Assembly: GCF_022921095.1 (NCBI RefSeq)
Contig: NZ_CP095053.1
Span: 2,274,501 to 2,338,500, forward strand
Reading direction: 5' to 3'
Source of the DNA: Hymenobacter aerilatus
GTDB lineage: Bacteria; Bacteroidota; Bacteroidia; Cytophagales; Hymenobacteraceae
Length of the DNA: 64,000 nt
In this document: positions 43,646 through 51,786 of the stretch, piece by piece
How the letters are laid out: the number at the start of each line of letters is the position of its first letter
How positions within the stretch are numbered: the first letter of the stretch is position 1
Position numbers and translations under genes: made by a program
Notes under the pieces: model-generated
Seen by the model: only the letters and a program-made list of their open reading frames with translations
The model's database searches: none
Told to the model about the DNA's origin: nothing

Positions 43646-45010
43646 ATGAAGCGCCTATTCTTGCTTTTATTTCTGCTGGCTACCGGTGTGGGTGGCCCCT
43701 CTTGCCGGCGCATGGCACCCGCCGACTATGAGCCCACAGCCGACCGAATTGGTTGGGTGGTAGGCGAGATGAACGAGCTCATGATGCACGATGTGACCAA
43801 CCCACCGTTGGCCGCTCGTTTTTTTGCCTACGCAATGCTGGCGGGCAATGAAGTGCTGGCGCGAAGTGACTCAACCTGCCCTGGAGTAGCGGACCGGCTG
43901 CACACGCCGCTGGCTATACCCAGGGCAACTCCCAAAGGATATTCACCTCGATTAGCCACGCTCCTGGCTATGCTGCAAACAGCCGGGAAGCTCCAGCCAT
44001 CTGGGGCGGAGCTGCAAGCCCGCGAACAGAAGCTTCTGGATGAGTGCCGCCAGCGTGGTATGCCAACGGAAGTGCTTGCCGCCTCGCAGCAAGTGGCCGG
44101 CCAAGTTGCTCAGGCAGTGCTGGCCTATGCCAAGCAAGATGGCTACTACCGCATCAGTGACCGGCCGCGCTATACCCCTACCGAAGGGGCAGGCTATTGG
44201 TACCCTACCCCGCCCGGCTATTTCGCAGCAGTGGAGCCATACTTCAGCACCATTCGGCCGTTCTTTCTGGATTCGGCGGGGCAGTTTGCGCCAGCGCCTC
44301 CGCAGGCGTTTGCCACTGCCAAGGGTTCGGACTTCTACCAGCTTATGGATAGTGTACGGCAGGTAGGCAACACGCTCACCACGGAGCAACGGCAAATAGC
44401 CAGTTTCTGGGACTGCAACCCGTTTGCCATGCAAGACCAGGGCCACTTGCAGGTAGGGCTCAAGAAAATGTCGCCGGGGGCGCACTGGATGAAGATTGCC
44501 GGTATTGCCTGTGGGCAGAGCCGGGCTTCCTTTGGGCGTACCGTGCACATACACACGGCGCTGGCCCTTACCCTCACCGATGCGTTTATTTGCTGCTGGA
44601 AAGAGAAGTACCGCAGCAACCGCATCCGCCCCGAAACGGCTATCCGTCGCTACCTCGACCCGGAGTGGAAACCCCTACTCCAGACTCCACCTTTTCCGGA
44701 GTATCTGAGTGGCCACTCCGTTATTTCCACGGCGGCGGCAGGGGTATTAGACCACTACTTCGGCCCTTCCTTCGCCTACACCGATGATACCGAGAAAGAG
44801 TTCGGGTTGAAGCCCAGGCATTTCGGCTCCTTTCAGCAAGCGGCCACCGAAGCCGCCGTATCGCGTCTCTACGGCGGCATTCATTTTCCGGATGCTATCC
44901 GACAGGGGCAGGTTCAGGGGCGAAAGGTGGGTCAACTAACAATATTGCGTCTGGCTCGTCCCGCATCAGCAGGAGAAGTAGCTCAAAGTATCCACCCTTT
45001 CTATCAGTAG
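43646..45010 (+). CDS. Vanadium-dependent haloperoxidase / PAP2-type phosphatase
   Basis: 454 residues from MKRLFLLLFLLATGVGG, with GPSCRRM near residue 20 suggesting a lipoprotein. The acid phosphatase/haloperoxidase active site is present: KEKYRSNRIRPETAI (K-x6-RP), YLSGHSVIS (SGH), and SRLYGGIHFPDAI (SR-x5-H-x3-D) near residues 323, 355 and 413. Secreted homologues of this length in Bacteroidota are annotated both as haloperoxidases and as phosphatases, and the sequence does not decide. It is the last gene of the series and starts 51 bases after the broken glycosidase gene. Confidence 0.85.
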   Translation: MKRLFLLLFLLATGVGGPSCRRMAPADYEPTADRIGWVVGEMNELMMHDVTNPPLAARFFAYAMLAGNEVLARSDSTCPGVADRLHTPLAIPRATPKGYSPRLATLLAMLQTAGKLQPSGAELQAREQKLLDECRQRGMPTEVLAASQQVAGQVAQAVLAYAKQDGYYRISDRPRYTPTEGAGYWYPTPPGYFAAVEPYFSTIRPFFLDSAGQFAPAPPQAFATAKGSDFYQLMDSVRQVGNTLTTEQRQIASFWDCNPFAMQDQGHLQVGLKKMSPGAHWMKIAGIACGQSRASFGRTVHIHTALALTLTDAFICCWKEKYRSNRIRPETAIRRYLDPEWKPLLQTPPFPEYLSGHSVISTAAAGVLDHYFGPSFAYTDDTEKEFGLKPRHFGSFQQAATEAAVSRLYGGIHFPDAIRQGQVQGRKVGQLTILRLARPASAGEVAQSIHPFYQ

Positions 45011-45037
45011 AGTACGTTCCGTTGCAGGTCTTAAACA

Positions 45038-45180
45038 TGTAGTATCACTCGGTGCATTTGACAGCCTTAGCATTCGCTAAACAAGGGAGGCGTAGGCTAC
45101 GTTGTGGTTGCAAACACCGCTTTTAAAGCAGTAACTTAATCGAGAGTGGGAACTCGCTTGCGTTACTGAGTGATACTACA
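45038..45180 (+). mobile_element. MITE-like element, 143 bp with 16-bp inverted ends
   Basis: TGTAGTATCACTCGGT (45038-45053) and ACTGAGTGATACTACA (45165-45180) are complementary except for one pair. The interior has no coding frame. The structure suggests a small non-autonomous element or the joined ends of a deleted insertion sequence. No clear target duplication is seen. Confidence 0.5.
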
Positions 45181-45272
45181 CGTTTTGAGAGCGTCTAAGA
45201 AGTGAGACGGTAAAGAGCATTGACTTTGTCTCATTCGTCCAATGAAACGGAGGTATGAGTGAGGTGGCCGGC

Positions 45273-45850
45273 TTAGATGACACAAAGTTGGGTCATAGGG
45301 AGAAAAGCTTGTTGCTCAAGCAATGCAGGCACTCGCAGCTCAATGCTGAATGCCGCCGCTGGTGATTGTAGTAGGCAAAATAGGCGGCCAGCTCGGCTTG
45401 CGCCTCCCCAACCGAAGAAAAAAGCCAAGCAACCCAGCAACACTTCGGTTTTCACCCGGGACCAGAGACTCTTGGCTTGGCGCATTGTCGCAACACTCGC
45501 CCCAGCAGCTCATGCCACGCATCAACTGCCGGTCCGTGAGTAGCCGCCGGTAAACGTGGCCGCAGTACTGTCCACCCCGGTTCGAATGGACAATCAGCCC
45601 TGCAGCCGGCTGTCGGCTCAGCAGCGCCTAACGTAAGACCGTGACTACCTATCCCTCGGGCATGCTGCTCCGTCCTTGCCATCCCACGACATATTGGATG
45701 TGTAAATTCTGAAACGCAGCCATATACGCCGGGCTGCCATTTTGTATCGGTACATAGGTAATACCGCCTACCCATACTTGGTCTGCCCTTGTGGGTACTG
45801 AACGGTTCAGCATGTGATTCGCCGCCACCTGCGGTCCATACTCGCTCTGG
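45273..45850 (-). mobile_element. IS3-family transposase relic with several frameshifts
   Basis: Read on the minus strand and joined across frames, the region gives PQVAANHMLNRSVPTRADQV, WVGGITYVPIQNGSPAYMAA, LIVHSNRGGQYCGHVYRRLL, SWGECCDNAPSQESLV and LWSRVKTEVLLG. These are the DDE integrase-core landmarks of an IS3-type OrfB: the D of DITY is changed to G and the SDRGGQY motif reads SNRGGQY, so two catalytic positions are lost as well. At least three frame changes occur. It is different from the IS3-type remnant at 17 kb. Confidence 0.75.
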
Positions 45851-45939
45851 ATCTAATTTGGAGGACGCCCTATGGCAAGCCTACCACTCCAACCAGGTTA
45901 TTTCACGGCACTAGACTATATTACCACCTACAACGCACG

Positions 45940-45968
45940 AAAAAGCCCCAGCCGGGTGGGCTGAGGCT
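45940..45968 (-). terminator. Intrinsic terminator for the minus-strand gene at 46 kb
   Basis: AGCCCCAGCC (45944-45953) pairs with GGCTGAGGCT (45959-45968) over ten base pairs with one G-T wobble. On the minus strand a run of T follows directly. Confidence 0.7.
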
Positions 45969-45994
45969 TACGCTCTACATGAGCTAGGAGTAGT

Positions 45995-46338
45995 CTACAG
46001 TGCTATTGCTATCTCTGAGTACACATACTTACTGCCATCTGCGTCAGTGAATTGCTGTCCAGGTTTACTAAAGGCTGCTTGATCTAAACGAAGGCTACCA
46101 AGAGGGGCTTCTACACCTTGCTGATACACCTTCGCTTCTAAATGCTCCGCACCACTAGGCCGAGAGAAAGTAGGGGCGTCCACTTTGGAGTAGAAAAGCG
46201 ATACATATACTTTATCCAATAACTGTTAGGCAAGGGGCGAGCCAAGTGTGCAACTTCCAACGTCTTCGAGATCGGACAGAATTGTTCAGGTGTGCTCGAG
46301 GCTGACTTAGCGACAAAGGCATCAGGGATGAGGGACAT
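45995..46338 (-). pseudogene. Small hypothetical gene with one frameshift
   Basis: From an ATG at 46336-46338 (MSLIPDAFVAKSASSTPEQF) the frame is good to about LPNS near 46206. It then continues in another frame as LDKVYVSLFYSKVDAPTFSR to a stop at 45995, just before a good terminator. One lost base would explain it; the intact product would be about 114 residues. The family is not recognised. Confidence 0.5.
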
Positions 46339-46506
46339 GGTAAGATAGTTATGATGATTAAAAGGCACTCAATAAGCCTATTTACAGGCAACAGTTCTCA
46401 GTCAGGCACCGGACAGTAGTAGCATAAGCTTACCAGGCTTTCCGTGCATAGAGAACTCGCAACACTTATCAAGGCGATACTCAATTTTCCTGCGACTTGT
46501 GAACCT

Positions 46507-47481
46507 CTACACCAAATTGATATTAGAGCCCTCATGTTGAATAATATCGACCAGAGCACTCACTGATTTACGGGTCAACTGTGCTAGGTATTCCAACTCC
46601 TGTAACCTCCAGTTCCCTGGCCGGAGTACTCGCCGTCGTAAGGCATTTGCAGAAAGGCCTAAGCGTGCTGCTACATCGATACCAGAAGCGGTGAGCTGGT
46701 GGATATCTTGCATTAGCGTAGGTAGGTGCGCTTCTAATGGTTGATCAGTATCAGTTAAATGTTGCGTGTACATAGGTCCCACAGACCAAGGTTCCACTAC
46801 AGTTACATCTGTTGGTAGATGTGCAAATTGTGTAGAAGATAGCCCACATACCTCATTGCAGTCTATACCTGTAGAAATTGGATATCCACCCACATAGGCT
46901 TCCTGGTTCCAGGAAAGGCGTGGGTAATAGTCATGAGGTAGCCGCGACCCAATTTTTTGAGGACCAGTCAACTGACTATACCAACCTCGCGCTGCCTCCG
47001 CCACTGGAAATACCCATCGATGCGAACAGTCATTAGGAGCTGTTTCGACAGTCACCGTATAGAGGCTTTGGCGCTGGTGCAGCACCAATAGTCCACCAAC
47101 ACTCTCTACTATTTTCTCTACTTCGGCTAGGTCCGTAAAGTAAAAGCCCGATTGTCCACCAGGTACGCCCTGCGGCTGGTGTAGCCTACTAGTAGCTTGG
47201 TTCACTAAGGCATTAAGTGGATGATCACAAGGCAATGCGCTAGCCAACTGGTAATAGGTATAACCAAAACGCCAATGCGTATAGGGTGTGAATATTATTG
47301 CGTGTGGCACAGGCTCTGGTTCTGGTACCGGAAAAGCCGTATAGCCGTGCGCATTGGCACCCCAATGCAATAATAATGGGCCATAGGTTGGATGCTCGAA
47401 CAGTTGCCCGCCTTGCTTGCGAGCGAGTTGTACTACATGGTCGTAATCTAAACCTGCTGCTGCCACGGCTTTCGGATGCAC
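46507..47481 (-). CDS. Hypothetical protein with C-terminal helix-turn-helix
   Basis: 324 residues from a GTG start (VHPKAVAAAGLDYDH). The first 250 residues match nothing I recognise. The end, ASGIDVAARLGLSANALRRR then LQELEYLAQLTRKSVSALVD, has the form of an XRE-like helix-turn-helix. A 59-residue frame lies 47 bases upstream on the same strand and an XRE gene is divergent, so this may be a small regulatory cassette. Codon use is more AT-rich than in the 18-45 kb region, which suggests acquired DNA. Confidence 0.5.
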   Translation of the reverse strand: MHPKAVAAAGLDYDHVVQLARKQGGQLFEHPTYGPLLLHWGANAHGYTAFPVPEPEPVPHAIIFTPYTHWRFGYTYYQLASALPCDHPLNALVNQATSRLHQPQGVPGGQSGFYFTDLAEVEKIVESVGGLLVLHQRQSLYTVTVETAPNDCSHRWVFPVAEAARGWYSQLTGPQKIGSRLPHDYYPRLSWNQEAYVGGYPISTGIDCNEVCGLSSTQFAHLPTDVTVVEPWSVGPMYTQHLTDTDQPLEAHLPTLMQDIHQLTASGIDVAARLGLSANALRRRVLRPGNWRLQELEYLAQLTRKSVSALVDIIQHEGSNINLV

Positions 47482-47528
47482 AATAGGATGTATGCTCAGC
47501 TTAGCAAGGTTATACGATTCGAAAAGGG

Positions 47529-47708
47529 TTATAATCCTGAAGGCTTCTCCCAGCGTGTACGGTTTGGCTCATCAATACCTTGGTAATAACGCTGGACAAT
47601 AAAGCCTCCCTCATTTAAAGTGTTGGGTATGTAAGCAGGACCAGTTGGGGTATCGATCTGCGCTAATACCGGGGCTTGAAGCAGAGTGGGCAGTGAGGCA
47701 TCTCTCAT
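47529..47708 (-). CDS. Small hypothetical protein, 59 residues
   Basis: An ATG-initiated frame (MRDASLPTLLQAPVLAQIDT, then AYIPNTLNEGGFIVQRYYQG) ending at 47529. It is composed like a real soluble protein and not like shadow sequence. It lies just ahead of the 324-residue gene, probably in one transcript. Function unknown. Confidence 0.45.
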   Translation of the reverse strand: MRDASLPTLLQAPVLAQIDTPTGPAYIPNTLNEGGFIVQRYYQGIDEPNRTRWEKPSGL

Positions 47709-47814
47709 AAAATAGGTGAAGTAGGACCAGAAGGAGGTCTAAAACTACCATCTTTCTACTCTTATAGTCACATGTGATTACACATAAAGTTATCCACTGC
47801 CCGAGCTTGCCAAG

Positions 47815-48036
47815 GTGAAAGTACCGGGGGTTCGGATAGCGTTTGGAGCTCATTTGCGCACGTTGCGCGAGGCGCGGGGTTGGAGCCAGCAAGAACTGGC
47901 TGACCGAGCCGATGTGTCTAAGCCGACGGTATACCGAATTGAAACGGCTCGGTATTCGGCTACACTGGATGTGTTGGCTGCTCTTGCTCATGCTATGGAG
48001 CTACCGTTGCGCGATTTGGTAGATTTTTCGGCGTAG
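47815..48036 (+). CDS. XRE-family DNA-binding protein
   Basis: 73 residues from a GTG start. Almost the whole protein is one HTH_3 domain: FGAHLRTLREARGWSQQELA, then DRADVSKPTVYRIETARYSA and LDVLAALAHAMELPLRDLVD. Proteins of this size act as repressors or restriction controller (C) proteins. Here it stands at the left edge of the restriction-related island, divergent from the two hypothetical genes. A controller role is plausible but unproven. Confidence 0.85.
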   Translation: MKVPGVRIAFGAHLRTLREARGWSQQELADRADVSKPTVYRIETARYSATLDVLAALAHAMELPLRDLVDFSA

Positions 48037-48287
48037 TGTGCTATATCGATAAATATGACTTGCTTTCGATTTTGCCTCTAATGCAGTAGGTCATTTGGTC
48101 TTGAGCAGACCATAATAATAGATATCTAAACTTTATTAGTATCTATTTATTTCTCACGCCTTAATTAGAAAGCGTGTTGATGGATAAGTTCGATACAGAT
48201 AATTGCTCTCAGCGTTTTCAGCTACGCAAGCTGAGATTAGGCTATAGTTTTTATTATTACTACACCTCCCATTCTTATTGTTTACCT

Positions 48288-49982
48288 ATGATTCCGGAAG
48301 AACTATCTATTGAACAACAAGCAGTACAACAAGCCGAGCAAATCCTTTCTGTTCTTAGAAATTTCAGACCTCAGTCCACTGCTAGACTACGCAGCATACT
48401 CGACCGTTTAGATACCGCTTTTACTCAAGAGGCCATATTAGATCTGGTGCGCTTGCAGCCCATCGATTTTACGGAAGCTTGGTATGCCGGTTCGGGGCAT
48501 AGAAACTCAGTGCTCAACTATCATCTCTGGCGGCAGACAAGCCACCACAGCTATGAACTGATGAAAGAGTTTCTTGCTGCCACAAAAGAGGCTTTTAGTG
48601 GCATAGAGGATGAGTTACCCTTCTTCAAACCGATGAGCAGCGGCCTGCGCACTCCTTATGACCCAGTACGAGAATTATACTTGGTGTTCCCAGAACAAGT
48701 AGTTGGCGAAGGCTGCGACTATACTAGTCTATGTAGATTCTACTTGAATCTGCTCCAGGTTATTCCGGCTGAGATTGAGGTAGTACTATTAATAAAGACC
48801 AGCCAGATTGCTAATCAGCTGCGGGCTAATCCGCCACGGGAACGTATTCGGTACGTGGTACACTCGGAGCTGGAAAGCATCTGGTTACGCGATTACGCGG
48901 GCTTTAATATGGGTACCCACTTAGTGAAGCCCGTGTTTTCTCCCAGGCGCATTGGGGATAATATGAAGTTGCTGCATTCGCTACTCGGTATCGACCTAGT
49001 TCCACTCAACCTGGTGTGGGATGGTGGCAATATGGTAACTAACGGCAGCCATGGTTTTATCAGTACCCGCCTACTTAAACACAATTTTAAAAAACAGCAG
49101 CAAACACTTTTCGACGAATCACCCCAAGAACTAGCCGGGCAGCTGATACGGTCCTCTCTAAAAATAGACCCCGTCTGGGTTGAACTGCCGCAGACCGACA
49201 AGCTTGCGCACACCGATGGGTATATAACTTTCATCTCCCCTACCCAAGCTTTGGTCAGTACCTTTCCGGCAAAATGGTCCCGTAAATATCCCGAAGACCA
49301 GCAATGTGTGGATACTGGTGACCCGGTGCGGAATGAGAAGGGGTGGCCGGTGAAGAAGTCAAGTGAAATTATTTCTGATATAGTTGGCGGCACCAGCTAT
49401 GGAGGGGAAGACAGGGATTTAGAGCCCGACGAATTGGGGGTGCTAAAAGTTAGCGCTGTAACCAAGGGCTATTTCAAAGCAGTACCCAAGGCCTTGATAA
49501 ATAAAAAGCTTATTAAACCACGCAAGGGCGACCTTTTGTTCAGCCGCGCGAATACCCGTGAACTTGTTGCGGCAACCTGCATAGTCGATAAAGATTACGA
49601 CAATCTGTTTTTGCCAGATAAACTCTGGCGAATTGACCTTAATACTGAATTGTGTAATGCAATCTATTTTAAGCATCTCCTATCAAAGCCTGAATTTAGA
49701 AATGAGCTAACAAAGACGGCTACTGGTACAAGCGGCTCAATGCTCAATGTATCAATGGCTAAGCTTCGCAGTCTGAAGTTGCCTTTGCCCCCAATTGAAT
49801 CGCAAAACCGGTTCGCTGAAATCGTGACCCAAATCGAAGCGCAAAAAGCCGCCATGCAACATCTTCAGCTTCAGTCCGACGCCCTGTTCAACAGCTTGTT
49901 GCAGCGGGCGTTTCGTGGGGAGCTGGGGCGGGCAGAGCCAGCGGGCAAGGCGGTAGCAGGGCAGTTGAGCTTTACCATGTAA
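48288..49982 (+). CDS. In-frame chimera: truncated agmatine-deiminase-like pentein plus C-terminal half of HsdS
   Basis: 564 residues from MIPEELSIEQQ (open frame also 38 codons upstream). Residues to about 330 resemble the agmatine/peptidylarginine deiminase family: ESIWLRDYAGFNMG, VWDGGNMVTNGSHGFISTRL, KLAHTDGYITFIS with the His-x-Asp pair. The terminal part that bears the catalytic Cys in this family is missing. From about 343 the protein is a type I restriction specificity subunit: GDPVRNEKGWPVKKSSEIIS, KPRKGDLLFSRANTRELVAA, GTSGSMLNVSMAKLRSLKLP, and the helical end RFAEIVTQIEAQKAAMQHLQ and LFNSLLQRAFRGEL. So one target-recognition domain with its conserved helix remains. A deletion joining two genes and removing hsdM is the simplest origin. 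Confidence 0.8.
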   Translation: MIPEELSIEQQAVQQAEQILSVLRNFRPQSTARLRSILDRLDTAFTQEAILDLVRLQPIDFTEAWYAGSGHRNSVLNYHLWRQTSHHSYELMKEFLAATKEAFSGIEDELPFFKPMSSGLRTPYDPVRELYLVFPEQVVGEGCDYTSLCRFYLNLLQVIPAEIEVVLLIKTSQIANQLRANPPRERIRYVVHSELESIWLRDYAGFNMGTHLVKPVFSPRRIGDNMKLLHSLLGIDLVPLNLVWDGGNMVTNGSHGFISTRLLKHNFKKQQQTLFDESPQELAGQLIRSSLKIDPVWVELPQTDKLAHTDGYITFISPTQALVSTFPAKWSRKYPEDQQCVDTGDPVRNEKGWPVKKSSEIISDIVGGTSYGGEDRDLEPDELGVLKVSAVTKGYFKAVPKALINKKLIKPRKGDLLFSRANTRELVAATCIVDKDYDNLFLPDKLWRIDLNTELCNAIYFKHLLSKPEFRNELTKTATGTSGSMLNVSMAKLRSLKLPLPPIESQNRFAEIVTQIEAQKAAMQHLQLQSDALFNSLLQRAFRGELGRAEPAGKAVAGQLSFTM

Positions 49983-50011
49983 ATTCTTTTTCTACTTTTT
50001 ATTTCTTCCAA

Positions 50012-51352
50012 TTGAATACTCATCTGAATCTATTCCGGCACTACTCGGCCAGTGAGGACCAACAGGTACTTGAAAACAACCTGACCCGTGCCCTAGCGCT
50101 GTGCCTACAGCACGACACCCTATTCCTGTATACATTACTAGGTGCCATTGTGGGTGAGGAGAAGCTTCGTAGCGACTTGCATCTGACAGACGCCGATGAG
50201 CGTCTTATCATTGACGTGCAGCAATCAGTGAACGACCTAGGTACCTGCAATGCCCTATATCCGGTAGCACTTACCGAAGCCAAGCTCGATGGCGCTTCCT
50301 ATGACACCATTGTTAGCTGGCGCAATGATTCGCCCATTACTGACTTTGTCATTCGATACAAAGACGTGCTGGTACTGGTGGAAGTGAAGCGTACCAACGA
50401 AAACTGTTTAGCCCAGTTGAAAGGGCAGGTAGAGGCTTATCAGGAAAGCCAGGGTGACGACCCGATAACTATCATGCCCGTCACGACCTTGAGTTGGGCA
50501 CAGATAGTCCGGCTAGCGACCAACACGCGCAACCTGCATCAGCTGACAGGGCATGCCAGCCCCTACACCACCGATCTAGTGCAGTTTATTCAGTACCATT
50601 ATCCGCATTGGGATGAGGTGTTACCTTTCAGATCCATTCCTTTTACCCAGAGGAATGGCGCCATCAACGAGGCTGCGCTGTACAAACGTCTACATTATAT
50701 TCAGCAGCAGGCTTTTGGCGAGAAACTGATGTGGCTGAATGGCCGGGTAGCAATGCCTATTACCGTGAAGTGGGCCAGCGAAGTGATTACATATCCAGAA
50801 CTGAGCGGGGACAAGCCTTACATCAGCGTGAACGTATGGCCGGGTAACACCAAGGGTCAGGGCTGGTCGCTATACAATCGACCATTAGATTGGACTACCC
50901 AGCAAACGCTGGAAGTGAATGGCCACTCCTACCCCTTGTGGATACGCCAGTACATCAAGTTCTCGCACTTTAACCGCTATATCTTCGAGCTTTCTCTGGA
51001 AGGCGAGTTGGCCCTTTATGCCCGCAACTTTCAAAGTGAGCAAGCTTTTCATAAATACGCTGGTAAGTGGAAGCGCCCCCGTTGGACGGAGTTTGAGCAA
51101 TTGCTAGATGAAGACACCAACGGCGAGTGGCGTTTGCAAAAGTCGGGCTGGCAAGCTTGGGAGGACTCCTTTGTGCATACTGCGCGTAACTACACAGATG
51201 TAGCACTAGGCTTTCAACTGTCGGTTATGCTACCATACGAAGCGCTACAACAACAAGACAGCAACACCGAAAACTGGCAACCAGTAGCCCACACATTGCA
51301 GGCTGTTATCCAGGCGTTACAGGAGTTGATTGACGGCCCCACCAACGCTTAA
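50012..51352 (+). CDS. PD-(D/E)XK nuclease-family protein
   Basis: 446 residues from a TTG start (LNTHLNLFRHYSASEDQQVL); no ATG or GTG gives a better fit. The nuclease core is at about residues 109-127: ITDFVIRYKDVLVLVEVKRT, with the Asp and the E-x-K pair, and a following helix ENCLAQLKGQVEAYQ. The C-terminal half is unrecognised. It starts 30 bases after the HsdS chimera and is followed by a broken small gene that looks like its usual companion, so it belongs to the restriction island. Confidence 0.75.
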   Translation: MNTHLNLFRHYSASEDQQVLENNLTRALALCLQHDTLFLYTLLGAIVGEEKLRSDLHLTDADERLIIDVQQSVNDLGTCNALYPVALTEAKLDGASYDTIVSWRNDSPITDFVIRYKDVLVLVEVKRTNENCLAQLKGQVEAYQESQGDDPITIMPVTTLSWAQIVRLATNTRNLHQLTGHASPYTTDLVQFIQYHYPHWDEVLPFRSIPFTQRNGAINEAALYKRLHYIQQQAFGEKLMWLNGRVAMPITVKWASEVITYPELSGDKPYISVNVWPGNTKGQGWSLYNRPLDWTTQQTLEVNGHSYPLWIRQYIKFSHFNRYIFELSLEGELALYARNFQSEQAFHKYAGKWKRPRWTEFEQLLDEDTNGEWRLQKSGWQAWEDSFVHTARNYTDVALGFQLSVMLPYEALQQQDSNTENWQPVAHTLQAVIQALQELIDGPTNA

Positions 51353-51356
51353 TTAC

Positions 51357-51686
51357 ATGAACGATACCGTTCGCGAGTACCTGATTGATAAGGCCCTGAC
51401 CGGCAAAACTGTTTCCTATCAGGATTTAGCCAATGCCTGAGGATTAGGTTTAGATATGGGATTGGCTAACCATCGAAACAAAATAGCCGGTATCCTCGGC
51501 GACATTGGGGCTTATGAGCACCGGGCTGGTCGCCCGGTGCTCGGTGACGTGGCCGTGTTCAAGAATACTTACGAGCATGGCAAAGGCTTTTAAGCTCTAT
51601 GTGAGCAACTAGGTATAGGAGATGCGAAGCAGTTGGAGAGGGATATGTTCGGTGTCCAGCAAATAACGGCCTGCTTTGATTTCTGA
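51357..51686 (+). pseudogene. Small defence-associated gene with two in-frame stops
   Basis: From ATG at 51357 the frame reads MNDTVREYLIDKALTGKTVS, then YQDLANA, a TGA at 51438, GLGLDMGLANHRNKIAGILG, DIGAYEHRAGRPVLGDVAVF, KGF, a TAA at 51591, and ALCEQLGIGDAKQLERDMFG to a final TGA at 51686. Both stops are single-base changes away from sense codons and similarity of style continues across them. The intact product would be about 109 residues. It begins five bases after the nuclease gene. I do not know its function; small proteins of this look occur beside restriction genes. Confidence 0.7.
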
Positions 51687-51786
51687 AAGGACCCGCAGCA
51701 CTACGATCATTTTAAAGTTTTGCAATAGATTCCAGTCAAAAGTTGCCCGCAGCTTTAGCTACTCATTACTATTCCTGTCAGCTTAT

